Numbered from the stretch's first letter, positions 42,460 through 50,939 are shown. The stretch is 64,000 nt of DNA from Streptomyces panaciradicis (GCF_023516615.1 NZ_JAMGBF010000078.1:24975-88974), one strand, 5' to 3'. A program made the numbers and translations. The notes: generated from the sequence alone by a model not told the origin.

Positions 42460-43557
42460 TCACAACTCTCCTTCGCTTCGGTCGGCGGCCGTGTCGGCCA
42501 CGGGGATGCCGAAGTCGGGGGTGCCGTCCGGGTTCCAGCCGAGCTTCTGGACCCGGGTGTGCCGGTTGGGGTCGTTCAGGGGATCGCCGGTGATCTCCTT
42601 GTACGGGCGGGCGTGGTAGACGAGGACGTCGCTGCGACCGTCCTCGGCGACCGTGAAGCAGTTGTGGCCGGGCCCGTACTGCCTGGTGGTGTCGTTGCCG
42701 GTGAAGACGGGGACCGGGGACTTGGACCAGGTGGCGGGGTCCATCAGGTCGGCGTCCGCGGCGGCCGTGAGCAGGCCCATGCAGTAGTGGTGGTCGGTGG
42801 CCGACGCCGAGTAGGACAGGAAGAGGCGGCCGTTGCGGGCGAGGACGGCGGGGCCCTCGTTGACCTTGTAGCCGACGCACTCCCAGTCGAACTCCGGTGT
42901 GGACAGGCGTATCTGAGGCCCGGTCAGGGTCCACGGGTTCGCCATCCTCGACAGCCACAGAGCCGTGTTGTTGTCCATGCCGGGCTCGTGCTGGGCCCAG
43001 ACGAGGTAGCGGGTGCCGCGGTGGCTGAAGGTGGTGGCGTCCAGGGAGAAGGTCTCCCAGGCGGTCTTCACCTGCCCCTTCTCCACCCACGTGCCCCTGA
43101 ACGGGTCGGGGTCGGCGTTCTCCAGGACCCAGATGCGGATGTCCCAGACGCTCTCGGCGGGCGCGGAGGCGAAGTACACGTACCACTTGCCGCCGATGCG
43201 GTGGATCTCCGGCGCCCAGATGTGCGCGCCCATGACACCGGTGGCGTGCTTGGACCAGATGACCGACTCCGCCGCGGTCGCGAGGCCGTTCAGGGTGCGG
43301 GAGCGGCGCAGGACGATGCGGTCGTAGTCGGGGACGGTGGCGGTGAAGTAGTAGAAGCCGTCGGCGTGACGGTGGACGAAGGGGTCGGCGCGCTGCCGGA
43401 CGAGCGGGTTCACGAACGGGGCGGCCTTCGGCTTCGGTGCTGCGTCGGCCGTCCCGGGGGCCGCCGCCAGGGCACCCGCGGCGAGGGCGGCTCCCTTCAG
43501 CATCAGGCGGCGCGTGGGGGGCGGGGTGCTTGCGGGCAGGTCGTCATCGCGGCTCAT
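42460..43557 (-). CDS. Secreted GH43 arabinanase/arabinofuranosidase-like enzyme
   Basis: A 365-residue exported GH43 enzyme. A twin-arginine signal (RRLMLKGAALAAG, cleavage near ADAAP at 40) is followed by a five-blade propeller. The three GH43 acids are visible: base D58 in RQRADPF, modulator D173 in SLDATTF and acid E234 in NEGPAV, with WAPEIH at 115. It should act on arabinan or arabinogalactan side chains. It is first in a two-gene operon with the ricin-domain GH43. Its promoter region has a palindrome at 43587 and a LacI-type box at 43678. Confidence 0.92.
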   Translation of the reverse strand: MSRDDDLPASTPPPTRRLMLKGAALAAGALAAAPGTADAAPKPKAAPFVNPLVRQRADPFVHRHADGFYYFTATVPDYDRIVLRRSRTLNGLATAAESVIWSKHATGVMGAHIWAPEIHRIGGKWYVYFASAPAESVWDIRIWVLENADPDPFRGTWVEKGQVKTAWETFSLDATTFSHRGTRYLVWAQHEPGMDNNTALWLSRMANPWTLTGPQIRLSTPEFDWECVGYKVNEGPAVLARNGRLFLSYSASATDHHYCMGLLTAAADADLMDPATWSKSPVPVFTGNDTTRQYGPGHNCFTVAEDGRSDVLVYHARPYKEITGDPLNDPNRHTRVQKLGWNPDGTPDFGIPVADTAADRSEGEL

Positions 43558-43586
43558 ACGGCTTGCCTCTCGGGGCGCGGGGGGAA

Positions 43587-43604
43587 TGTTCGATATGTCA
43601 AACA
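43587..43604. promoter_or_regulatory. 18-bp palindrome TGTTCGAT-AT-GTCAAACA
   Basis: Dyad TGTTYGAY-AT-RTCRAACA with two mismatched pairs, 30 bp upstream of the GH43 start. It is distinct from the AAGCGCTT boxes and AT-rich for this genome, so probably a second operator (GntR- or LacI-like). Confidence 0.6.
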
Positions 43605-43677
43605 ACATCTGCCATGACGAACGCCGAAAAGGTAAGGGTGTGGAACCGGGAGGTCAACGGGTCTGACGGGACCGACA

Positions 43678-43690
43678 GGAAGCGCTTTCA
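43678..43690. promoter_or_regulatory. LacI-type operator GGAAGCGCTTTCA
   Basis: Contains AAGCGCTT (43680-43687), about 120 bp upstream of the GH43 operon. It is the closest match to the box at the LacI gene (48493). Confidence 0.6.
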
Positions 43691-43760
43691 CGATTTTGGT
43701 CGCGGCACCGGTTCTTCGGCCTGCTCCCCGGCCTCACGGCGCCGGCCGTCCGCCGGCGGG

Positions 43761-43881
43761 GACACGGCGGACGGCGGTACGGCGACGGGGACCCGCCGGG
43801 CGGCGGTACGGCGGTGACGGGACACGGCGGATGGAGGAACGGCGGTGGCGGGACGCGGCGATTGAGGAACGGCGGTGGCGG
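43761..43881. repeat. Four tandem units of about 30 bp
   Basis: Units begin GACACGGCGGA or a variant at 43761, 43790, 43821 and 43852 (29, 31, 31 and 30 bp) and share GGCGGTACGG or GGAACGGCGGTGGCGG. The array lies between the GH43 operon promoter and the 3' end of the permease gene. Confidence 0.75.
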
Positions 43882-43933
43882 GGACAACCGCCTCCGGTGG
43901 AGCGGCGGCCGGTGTGCGGTGCGGGGCCGGCCC

Positions 43934-45322
43934 TCAGGCCCGCGCGGCCTCCGGGGTCTCCTCCGGCTGGCGGCCCCGCAGCCACACGTACACCGGGATG
44001 CCCGCGAACAGGAACAGCACGCCCTGGTAGACGGCGGCGTAACCGGCGCCCGCGATCAGCCAGAAGGAGAACGCGAAGGACAGCGCCGCGACGACCAGGT
44101 CGCGGACCAGGCCCGCCGGGCGGACCCGCTCCCGGGTGCCCCGGGCGAGCCAGAACAGCTGGGCCGCCGCCGACAGCAGGTACGGCACGCAGCCGGTGAA
44201 CGTGGTGATCAGGACGAGGACGCGGAAGGTGGTGTCCGGGCCCGCCGTGTAGTTGAGGGCGATCAGGAGCGTGCCGAGGACCGCCACCGCCCAGACGCCG
44301 AAGCCGGGCACACCGCCCCTGCCGACCTTGGCGAACGGCTTCGGGAACAGTCCGTCGCGGGCTGCGGCGTACGGCATCTGCGCGGCCAGCAGGATCCAGC
44401 CGTTGAGGCAGCCGGTGATCGAGGCGACGGCGACGAGCGCGATGGCGATGCCGCCCCAGGAGCCGCCGGTGATCGCGTTCACCGCGTCGGCGAAGGGCGC
44501 GCCGGAGTCGACCAGCCGGTCGTGCGGAACCAGCCCGAAGACCGCGACGGTGCCCAGGATGTACACCAGCGCGGAGGCCAGGGTGCCGAGGACGCTCGCG
44601 CGGCCGACGGTGCGCTCGGGGTCCTCCACCTCGCCCGCGCTGACCGCGGCCGACTCGACGCCGAGGAAGCTGTACAGCAGCAGCGCGGCCGCGGCGGCGA
44701 GCGCGCCCGGCGTGCTGTCGCCGGAGGCGTTGAACGGCCCGAAGTTGTCGGGGTCGACGAAGAACAGCCCGATCGTGGCCACCAGCAGCAGCGGGACGAA
44801 CTTCAGGACCGTGGAGACGATCTGGACCGCGCCGACCCAGCGGGTGCCGGCGAAGTTGGCGGCGGCGGGCAGCCACAAAGCGGCCAGGGCGACGGCCCCT
44901 TCGAGGGCGTGGTCGCCGTGCAGGGGGATCAGGACGTCGACGTACCCGACGACCGCGACGGCGAGGGCGGCGATGCTGACCCAGCACATGGTCCAGTACG
45001 ACCACGCCGACAGGAATCCCGCGAACGGGCCGAAGGCGTCGCGCGGGTAGACGTACAGACCGCCGGTGACGGGGCTGCGCCGGGCGAGCCTGCCGAACAG
45101 CAGGGCGAGCAGGACGGCGGCGACCGACAGGACGGCGAAGGCGAGGAGGCTGACCGTGCCGTAGGGGGCGACGGCGGCGGGCAGCGCGAAGATGCCGCCG
45201 CCGATGATGTTGCCCATCACGAGGGCGGTGGCGGCGGCCAGGCCGAAGGTGCGGCGGCGCGGGGCGGGGGCCGCCGGGGTGCCGGACGGGTCGGTGGCCT
45301 CGATGGGGCTGGGGGCGGTCAT
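43934..45322 (-). CDS. APC-family amino acid permease
   Basis: A 462-residue transporter with about 12 membrane helices and the APC signature GNIIGGGIFALP at the first helix. The SYWTMCWVSIAALA helix and a C-terminal short tail resemble the AdiC/YjeH subgroup. It diverges from homocysteine S-methyltransferase. In E. coli the S-methylmethionine system is also a permease plus methyltransferase pair (mmuP-mmuM), so S-methylmethionine or another methyl donor is a reasonable substrate guess. Other amino acids or antiport are possible. The start is ATG 45322. Confidence 0.86.
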   Translation of the reverse strand: MTAPSPIEATDPSGTPAAPAPRRRTFGLAAATALVMGNIIGGGIFALPAAVAPYGTVSLLAFAVLSVAAVLLALLFGRLARRSPVTGGLYVYPRDAFGPFAGFLSAWSYWTMCWVSIAALAVAVVGYVDVLIPLHGDHALEGAVALAALWLPAAANFAGTRWVGAVQIVSTVLKFVPLLLVATIGLFFVDPDNFGPFNASGDSTPGALAAAAALLLYSFLGVESAAVSAGEVEDPERTVGRASVLGTLASALVYILGTVAVFGLVPHDRLVDSGAPFADAVNAITGGSWGGIAIALVAVASITGCLNGWILLAAQMPYAAARDGLFPKPFAKVGRGGVPGFGVWAVAVLGTLLIALNYTAGPDTTFRVLVLITTFTGCVPYLLSAAAQLFWLARGTRERVRPAGLVRDLVVAALSFAFSFWLIAGAGYAAVYQGVLFLFAGIPVYVWLRGRQPEETPEAARA

Positions 45323-45434
45323 GGTGGTTCCAGGTGCAGGAGGTCGGGGAGGGCGTGATCGTAACCCGCCGTCCCACATGTTGGGCGAGGTGTTCATGTA
45401 CTGGACACATGCGGTCGGCCGGGGGCCGTTCGCC

Positions 45435-45440
45435 TAGCCT
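45435..45440 (+). promoter_or_regulatory. -10 box TAGCCT of a leaderless transcript
   Basis: TAGCCT ends six bases before the ATG of the homocysteine methyltransferase gene, and no ribosome site is present. Confidence 0.6.
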
Positions 45441-45446
45441 CGTGGC

Positions 45447-46364
45447 ATGACCAGCGACACCTCCCTCGCCGCCGCCCTCGCCGCCGGAACCGTCGTCCTC
45501 GACGGCGGCATGTCCAACCAGCTCGAGTCCGCCGGGCACGACCTCAGCGACGAGCTGTGGTCGGCGCGGCTGCTCGCCGAACGGCCCGAGGCGATCACCG
45601 AGGCCCACCTCGCCTACTTCGAGGCCGGCGCGGACGTGGCGATCACCGCCAGCTACCAGGCCACGTTCGAGGGCTTCGCCAAGCGCGGGATCGGCCGCGA
45701 GCAGGCGGCCGAACTCCTCGCGCTGAGCGTCGAGACGGCACGTGAGGCGGCGCGGCGGGCGGCGGCGAAGGGAGTCACCCGGCCGTTGTGGGTGGCCGCC
45801 TCGGTGGGCCCGTACGGGGCGATGCTCGCGGACGGCTCCGAGTACCGGGGGCGGTACGGGCTGAGCGTGGACGAACTCGCCGACTTCCACCGGCCGCGCG
45901 TCGAGGTGCTGGCCGCGGCCCGTCCGGACGTGCTCGCCCTGGAGACGGTCCCCGACGCCGACGAGGCGCGGGCGCTGCTGCGGGTGGTACGGGGGCTCGG
46001 GGTGCCGGCCTGGCTGTCGTACACCGTGGACGGCGACCGCACCCGCGCCGGGCAGCCGCTGGAGGAGGCGTTCGCCCTGGCCGCCGACGTGGACGAGGTG
46101 ATCGCGGTGGGCGTCAACTGCTGCGCCCCGCAGGACGTCGACGGCGCGGTCCGCACCGCCGCGCGCGTCACCGGCAAGCCGGTGGTCGTCTACCCCAACA
46201 GCGGCGAGGCCTGGGACGCCGGGGCCCGCGCCTGGGACGGGCGCTCCAGCTTCACGCCCGAGGAGGTCACGGGCTGGCGGGCGTCGGGGGCACGGCTGGT
46301 CGGCGGGTGCTGCCGGGTGGGACCGGAGGCGATCGCCGGGATCACGGCGGCGCTGACGCCGTGA
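45447..46364 (+). CDS. mmuM: Homocysteine S-methyltransferase
   Basis: A 305-residue zinc-dependent enzyme that moves a methyl group from S-methylmethionine (or S-adenosylmethionine) to homocysteine, giving methionine. It has LDGGMSNQLE at the start of the barrel, SYQATFEGFAKRG, and the zinc ligands in GVNCCAP (near 217) and the terminal VGGCCRVGP (near 287). Length fits MmuM. The transcript appears leaderless. The divergent APC permease probably supplies the methyl donor. Confidence 0.93.
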   Translation: MTSDTSLAAALAAGTVVLDGGMSNQLESAGHDLSDELWSARLLAERPEAITEAHLAYFEAGADVAITASYQATFEGFAKRGIGREQAAELLALSVETAREAARRAAAKGVTRPLWVAASVGPYGAMLADGSEYRGRYGLSVDELADFHRPRVEVLAAARPDVLALETVPDADEARALLRVVRGLGVPAWLSYTVDGDRTRAGQPLEEAFALAADVDEVIAVGVNCCAPQDVDGAVRTAARVTGKPVVVYPNSGEAWDAGARAWDGRSSFTPEEVTGWRASGARLVGGCCRVGPEAIAGITAALTP

Positions 46365-46412
46365 CGCCGGAATCCCGGCTGCGCTGAGCGGGGGACGGCA
46401 CGAACGCGCCGA

Positions 46413-46533
46413 CGCTGACGCCGGAACAGCGGGAACGCAGTTGCGCTGACGCCTGGGACGGCGGGATCGGCAGCGCTGACGCCGGGAACAGCGCGACCGC
46501 AGTTGCGCCGACACCAGGAGCGGCGGTGCTGAG
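46413..46533. repeat. 61-bp tandem duplication
   Basis: Two imperfect copies (46413-46473 and 46474-46533), each starting CGCTGACGCCGG and containing AACAGCG, CGCAGTTGCGC and GACRCC. They fill the gap between mmuM and the convergent carboxylesterase. Confidence 0.75.
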
Positions 46534-46613
46534 TCGTGAGGGTGGCATCGTGGCGGGGCTCACGCCGTGGCGGGACGCCGGCCCGCTGCCCCGGTACGCC
46601 GTCGGGGCCCGCC

Positions 46614-48185
46614 TCAGCCGCGCCGTACCCCGGTCGAGCGCCGCAGCCGTCGGACCGTCGCGCGCAGGTCCGCCGTCCGTGCGGGTGGCGGGTCCGCCAC
46701 CACCGTGGCGGAGGGTTCGCCGGCCCCGGCCCACAGGGCCAGTTCGGCGTCGCGCGGGCCGTACGCCGTGCGGGGCTCGCCGGCGTCGAAGATCCGCACC
46801 GGATGCCGCGCGTCCCAGGCCTCCCAGCCGGGGTCGCCGTCGGCGGCGAAGCGCACCCACGCGCCGTGCATCGCGTCGGCCAGTTCCTGCGGCGCCTCGT
46901 CGCCTGCCAGCTTGCGGGACTCGGGTACGTCGCCGCTGTCGAAGACGAAGCCGAGTTCCAGGGCGTGGCAGGAGCCGAGGGCGGGCACGCCTGAGGGCCA
47001 GGCGAACTCGTAGACCCAGGAGCCCGCGGGGCGGCCGTCGGCCAGGCGGTGCAGGGGGCGGCGCAGCAGGTGGTCGGTGACCATCTGGCCGACGATCTCG
47101 GCGGTCCCGGCCCGCGGGTGCAGGGCGCGGTAGCCGCGGGGCACCTCGGTGCCGCAGTGGCAGCGGGCCATGGCGCCGGCGAGGGCGACGGCCCCGAGCC
47201 GGTCCACGCGTTCCAGCAGGCCGCCGGGGACGAGCCAGAGGCGGTACTCCTCGCCGGTCCAGCCCATCATCAGGTCGACGCCTGTGGCCGCGTCGCCGTC
47301 GACGAGGGCCTCCAGCGGATCGCGCGGGACGAGGTCGCCGTCGACGACGATGCCGAAGGAGGGGCCGCCGAGCACGGGGCTGCTGAGCCGGCCCACCTCG
47401 GCCTGGGTGCGCAGCAGCAGTTCGCGGTCGACGTCGGCGAAGGCGGCGGCGGTGGCGGGGATCTTCAGGCGGGCGGCCATGCGGCGCACCATGCGCCGTA
47501 CCTTGTCCCGTTCGAACGCCTCGGGCGGCCCGCTCTGCAGGACCGCCCGTCGCACGAGCCCCTGCGCCTGCGGGGCGGCCAGCAGGGCGCCGGTGCTGAT
47601 CGCCCCCGCGGACTGTCCGGCGAGGGTGACGCGGTCCGGGTCGCCGCCGAAGGCCGCGATCGCGTCGCGCACCCAGGTCAGGGCGGCGAGCTGGTCGCGC
47701 AGGCCGGGGTTGGCGGGGGCGTCCGGGAACAGTCCGTAGCCCTCGACCCCCAGCCGGTAGTTCACCGAGACGAAGACCACGCCGTCGCGGGCGAAAGTGC
47801 GCCCGTCGTACACGGGGACGGCGGACGAGCCCCTGGTCAGGGCGCCGCCGTGCAGCCACACCAGGACCGGGAGCCGGGCTCCGGGGCCCGGCTCCGGCGT
47901 CCACACGTTGAGGTTCAGGCAGTCGTCGCCCGGTACGACGGGGTCGGAGAGGTACGTCGCGAAGGCTTCGGAGTACGGCGGTTTCGGCGCCGTCGGTCCG
48001 AAGGCGCCCGCGTCACGGACGCCGTCCCAGGGCTCGGGCGGGACGGGCGGCCGGAACCGCCGGGGGCCGAAGGGAGGGGCGGCGTACGGGATGCCCCGGA
48101 AGACCGCGACGCCGTGCTCGAACCGACCTCGTACCGCCCCGTACGGGGTGCTCACCACGGGGTCCGCCTGGATTTCTGCCGTCAT
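46614..48185 (-). CDS. Type-B carboxylesterase
   Basis: A 523-residue alpha/beta hydrolase of the carboxylesterase type B (cholinesterase-like) family. The first signature is GDDCLNLNVWTP near 86-97, the oxyanion hole LHGGA is at 111-115 and the nucleophile is S192 in GQSAGA. Catalytic Glu (GWTGEEYRLW) and His (GSCHALEL) lie further on. There is no signal peptide, so it is cytoplasmic. The natural ester is unknown. It diverges from the LacI regulator, which is its likely repressor. The start is ATG 48185. Confidence 0.92.
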   Translation of the reverse strand: MTAEIQADPVVSTPYGAVRGRFEHGVAVFRGIPYAAPPFGPRRFRPPVPPEPWDGVRDAGAFGPTAPKPPYSEAFATYLSDPVVPGDDCLNLNVWTPEPGPGARLPVLVWLHGGALTRGSSAVPVYDGRTFARDGVVFVSVNYRLGVEGYGLFPDAPANPGLRDQLAALTWVRDAIAAFGGDPDRVTLAGQSAGAISTGALLAAPQAQGLVRRAVLQSGPPEAFERDKVRRMVRRMAARLKIPATAAAFADVDRELLLRTQAEVGRLSSPVLGGPSFGIVVDGDLVPRDPLEALVDGDAATGVDLMMGWTGEEYRLWLVPGGLLERVDRLGAVALAGAMARCHCGTEVPRGYRALHPRAGTAEIVGQMVTDHLLRRPLHRLADGRPAGSWVYEFAWPSGVPALGSCHALELGFVFDSGDVPESRKLAGDEAPQELADAMHGAWVRFAADGDPGWEAWDARHPVRIFDAGEPRTAYGPRDAELALWAGAGEPSATVVADPPPARTADLRATVRRLRRSTGVRRG

Positions 48186-48411
48186 GGGCTCACCAGCCTC
48201 CTCACCGCGCCACTGCACCGGTAACACCACAGCACCACAGATCGCCGCGATATTCCGGTGCGGAGGGCGATACGGGGGCCGCAGGAGGTACCTCCGGGAG
48301 CGCCGGGACGGGAGCCCAGGCCGGTCGCGGCCATCGGAAGGCCCGGCCGCCCCGGGCTCCTGAAGGCCCGGCTGCCCCGACCGCCTCCGGATCCCCTCGC
48401 CCGCCGCCGCG

Positions 48412-48427
48412 TTCGAAGTTTCGAAAG
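48412..48427. promoter_or_regulatory. TTCGAAGTTTCGAAAG inverted repeat
   Basis: Two TTCGAA half-sites. The CGAA...TTCG layout resembles sites of Streptomyces LacI/xylan-type repressors. A related CGAAACTTTTC lies at 48529. Confidence 0.45.
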
Positions 48428-48492
48428 CCGGGGCCTGTGAAGACCTGGCGAAGTCGCCCTCTTCCCCGCTCCAGCCCGCGAACCTAGGGTAG

Positions 48493-48519
48493 GAAGCGCT
48501 TACTGCCGCGCTTACTGCC
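48493..48519. promoter_or_regulatory. LacI-type operator with duplicated GCGCTTACTGCC
   Basis: GGAAGCGCTTAC contains AAGCGCTT (48494-48501), and the 12-mer GCGCTTACTGCC is directly repeated at 48496-48507 and 48508-48519. It lies 55-80 bp before the LacI start codon, as expected for autoregulation. Confidence 0.6.
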
Positions 48520-48574
48520 GTGCACCTGTCGAAACTTTTCATGGCCCTCGGGCGGGCCGGAGAGGTGGTTCCCA

Positions 48575-49627
48575 ATGGTCCGTACGGGGAGTGCCGGCGT
48601 GGCCGCCGGTCCGACGCTGGCCGTGGTGGCCCGCGAGGCGGGGGTCTCCGTGCCGACCGCGTCCAAGGTGGTCAACGGCCGCGAGGACGTGGCGCCGGAG
48701 ACGCGCCGGCGGGTGACGGAGGCGCTCGACCGGCTCGGCTACGTCCGCAGGCCCCGGTTCGACGCGGCGAAGGTGCCCGGCCTGGTCGACCTGGTCGTGC
48801 ACTCGCTCGACAGTTCCTGGTCGGGCGCGATCCTTCAGGGCGTCGAGGGGGCGGCGCACGACGCGGGGCTGGAGGTCGTGGTCTCGGCGGGGCTGACCCG
48901 GACGCGGGGCGCGCGGCCGGAGCGCGGCTGGCTGGACAAGCTGATCGCGCGCGGCTCCTCCGGGGTGCTGTTCAACCTTTCCGAGCTGACGCCGTCGCAG
49001 TACGCATGGCTGGACCAGCACCGCATTCCGTACGTCCTGATCGACCCGGTGCTGGAACCGCCGCAGGGTGTCGTGTCGGTGGGTGCGGCGAACTGGCAGG
49101 GCGGGGTGACGGCGACCGAGCACCTTCTGGCGCTCGGCCATGAGCGCATCGCGGTGATCGCCGGGCATCAGCGCAAGATGTGCAGCAGCGCGCGGGTCGC
49201 CGGCTACCGCTCGGCCCTCGCCTCGGCGGGCGTGCGGCACCGTCCCGAGTACGTCCGCCACGCCGGGTTCGACGAGTCCGTCGCCCACCGCCGCATGCTG
49301 GACCTCCTGGACCTGCGGGAGCCTCCGACGGCCGTCTTCGTCTGCTCGGACCGCATGGCGCTCGGGGTGTACGAGGCGCTGGCCGAGTGGGGGTTGAGGG
49401 TGCCCGAAGACGTCAGCGTCGTGGGCTTCGACGACCTGCCCGAGTCCCGCTGGGTCACTCCCGCGCTCACCACCGTGCGCCAGCCGCTGTCGGAGATGGC
49501 GGCGACGGCCCTGCATCTGCTGGTCCGCATGATGGAGGGCGACCGCCCGGAGGGGACGCGCACGGAGTTGTCGACGCGGCTGGTGCGGCGGGCGAGCACG
49601 GCACGCGCGCCGATGCCCCGGACGTGA
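48575..49627 (+). CDS. LacI-family carbohydrate repressor
   Basis: A 350-residue repressor with an N-terminal LacI helix-turn-helix and hinge (about 14-60, LAVVAREAGVSVPTASKVVNGRED). A periplasmic-binding-protein-like sensing domain follows, with DRMALGVYEALAEWGLRVPEDVSVVGFDDLPESRWVTP, the classical FDD motif. Its own promoter has an AAGCGCTT box that also occurs before the rhamnogalacturonan and GH43 genes, so it may control both the carboxylesterase and the pectin locus. The start is ATG 48575. Confidence 0.92.
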   Translation: MVRTGSAGVAAGPTLAVVAREAGVSVPTASKVVNGREDVAPETRRRVTEALDRLGYVRRPRFDAAKVPGLVDLVVHSLDSSWSGAILQGVEGAAHDAGLEVVVSAGLTRTRGARPERGWLDKLIARGSSGVLFNLSELTPSQYAWLDQHRIPYVLIDPVLEPPQGVVSVGAANWQGGVTATEHLLALGHERIAVIAGHQRKMCSSARVAGYRSALASAGVRHRPEYVRHAGFDESVAHRRMLDLLDLREPPTAVFVCSDRMALGVYEALAEWGLRVPEDVSVVGFDDLPESRWVTPALTTVRQPLSEMAATALHLLVRMMEGDRPEGTRTELSTRLVRRASTARAPMPRT

Positions 49628-49676
49628 CCGGTGATGCCGCGGGGCCCGTTGCGGTGGCGTGTGCCGCGAACCGATC

Positions 49677-50252
49677 ATGGCTGTCATGGAGCGACCGAGT
49701 CAGTTCATCGAATGCGGCGGCCTGGTGCTGCGACGCTGGCGGACGCAGGACGACTTCGCCCCGGCGTTCAGGCTGATCGAGGAGTCGGTGGACCACCTGC
49801 GTCCCTGGATGGGCTGGGTCGCCCGGCACGGCGAGGAGACCACCCGGGACTTCCTCGCGAAGGCCGAGTCGAAGTGGGCGGCCGACGAGGCGTACAACTA
49901 CGCCATCGCCGAGGGCGGCACGCTCGTCGGCATGTGCCAGACCTACCGCGTGGAGGCGCCCGCCCGCTGGCGGATGGGGTACTGGCTGCACCCGGCGGCC
50001 ACCGGCCGGGGCATCGCCACGAGAGCGACGGCCGCCCTGGTCGCGGAGATGTTCGCCCTGCCGGGCGTGGAGTACGTGGAGATCACCCACGACCTGGCCA
50101 ACACGGCCAGTGCCAGGGTTCCGCGCCGTCTGGGGTTCACCGAGATCGGCCACGAGCGGACCCTGCCGGAGACGCCCTCGCTCGTCGGCGTCGACGTGGT
50201 CTGGCGCCTGGACCGCCCCGGCACGCCGGCCGACGACGCTAGGGCTCGGTGA
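49677..50252 (+). CDS. GNAT acetyltransferase (RimJ/RimL-like)
   Basis: A 191-residue N-acetyltransferase. The core runs from LVLRRWRTQDDFAPAF to GYWLHPAATGRGIATRATAALV, the acetyl-CoA loop being ATGRGIATRA. RimJ/RimL-type proteins acetylate N-termini of ribosomal proteins or small amines. The start is uncertain: ATG 49677 or 49686, with no ribosome site in front of either. It overlaps the convergent ThuA gene by 14 bp. Confidence 0.86.
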   Translation: MAVMERPSQFIECGGLVLRRWRTQDDFAPAFRLIEESVDHLRPWMGWVARHGEETTRDFLAKAESKWAADEAYNYAIAEGGTLVGMCQTYRVEAPARWRMGYWLHPAATGRGIATRATAALVAEMFALPGVEYVEITHDLANTASARVPRRLGFTEIGHERTLPETPSLVGVDVVWRLDRPGTPADDARAR

Positions 50253-50895
50253 GCGTCCGCCCCGCCCAGCCGATGCCGCCGCGCAGGTGCTCCCGGAACT
50301 CGGGCGCCGCGTAGGCCTCGGCGGTGTGGCCGAGTGCCGTGTAGAACACCCGGCCCGCGCCCTGCTCCCGGCACCAGGCCAGCGGGTGGTCGGCGCCCAT
50401 GCCGCCGCCTTCGTACGACGACTCGTCGGCGCTCATCAACACCCGTACCCGGTCACGGGGGTTGGTGCGGAAGTCGTACCACTCGTCGGTGAAGTCCCAG
50501 ACGGCGGGCAGGTGCCGGGTGGCCGGATGCGCGCGGTCCTCGACGACGGCTCGTCCCGGCTGGAGGTCGGGGTGCCGGTCGAAGCGGGCGCCGAGCAACG
50601 CGCCGTAGTATGGCCAGTCGTACTCCGTGCAGGCCGCCGCGTGCACCCCGGCGAACCCTCCGCCGCCCTCGACGTAGGCGGCCAGCCGCTCCCGCCCGGC
50701 CGGGGTGAGCACCTCGCCGCTGGTCGAGAGGAACACGACGGCGGCGTAGCGGTGCAGGGGGCTCTCGAAGACGGCGGGATCCTCGCTATGGTCCACCTCC
50801 AGATCATCGAGCGCGCGCACGGCGGCGACGGCGGCCGGGATGGAGTCGTGGCGGTAGTCGGCGGTGCGCGTGTAGACGAGGAGTCGCGGGGCCAT
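50239..50895 (-). CDS. ThuA-domain (trehalose-utilisation-like) protein
   Basis: A 218-residue glutamine-amidotransferase-like fold of the ThuA family: RLLVYTRTADYRHDSIPAAVAA at the start, GGGGFAGVHAAACTEYDWPYYGALLGARFDRHP in the middle and CREQGAGRVFYTALGH near the end. Members are linked to trehalose or other sugar metabolism, but the reaction is unclear. The gene is likely leaderless. Confidence 0.88.
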   Translation of the reverse strand: MAPRLLVYTRTADYRHDSIPAAVAAVRALDDLEVDHSEDPAVFESPLHRYAAVVFLSTSGEVLTPAGRERLAAYVEGGGGFAGVHAAACTEYDWPYYGALLGARFDRHPDLQPGRAVVEDRAHPATRHLPAVWDFTDEWYDFRTNPRDRVRVLMSADESSYEGGGMGADHPLAWCREQGAGRVFYTALGHTAEAYAAPEFREHLRGGIGWAGRTLTEP

Positions 50896-50902
50896 GGGCG
50901 CG

Positions 50903-50908
50903 AGCCTA
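50903..50908 (-). promoter_or_regulatory. -10 box TAGGCT of a leaderless transcript
   Basis: TAGGCT on the minus strand, seven bases before the ThuA ATG. Confidence 0.6.
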
Positions 50909-50925
50909 ACCGGGGACCAGGGGTC

Positions 50926-50931
50926 TAGCCT
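50926..50931 (+). promoter_or_regulatory. -10 box TAGCCT of a leaderless transcript
   Basis: TAGCCT, eight bases before the ATG at 50940. With the box at 50903 it packs two divergent promoters into 44 bp. Confidence 0.6.
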
Positions 50932-50939
50932 CGACTGCG

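Larger units (their letters stand above)
48186..48574. promoter_or_regulatory. Divergent promoter region of carboxylesterase and LacI regulator
   Basis: 389 bp without a gene. It holds TTCGAAGTTTCGAA (48412-48425), a LacI-type box with a 12-bp direct repeat (48493-48519), and CGAAACTTTTC (48529-48539), close to the LacI start. Confidence 0.5.
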
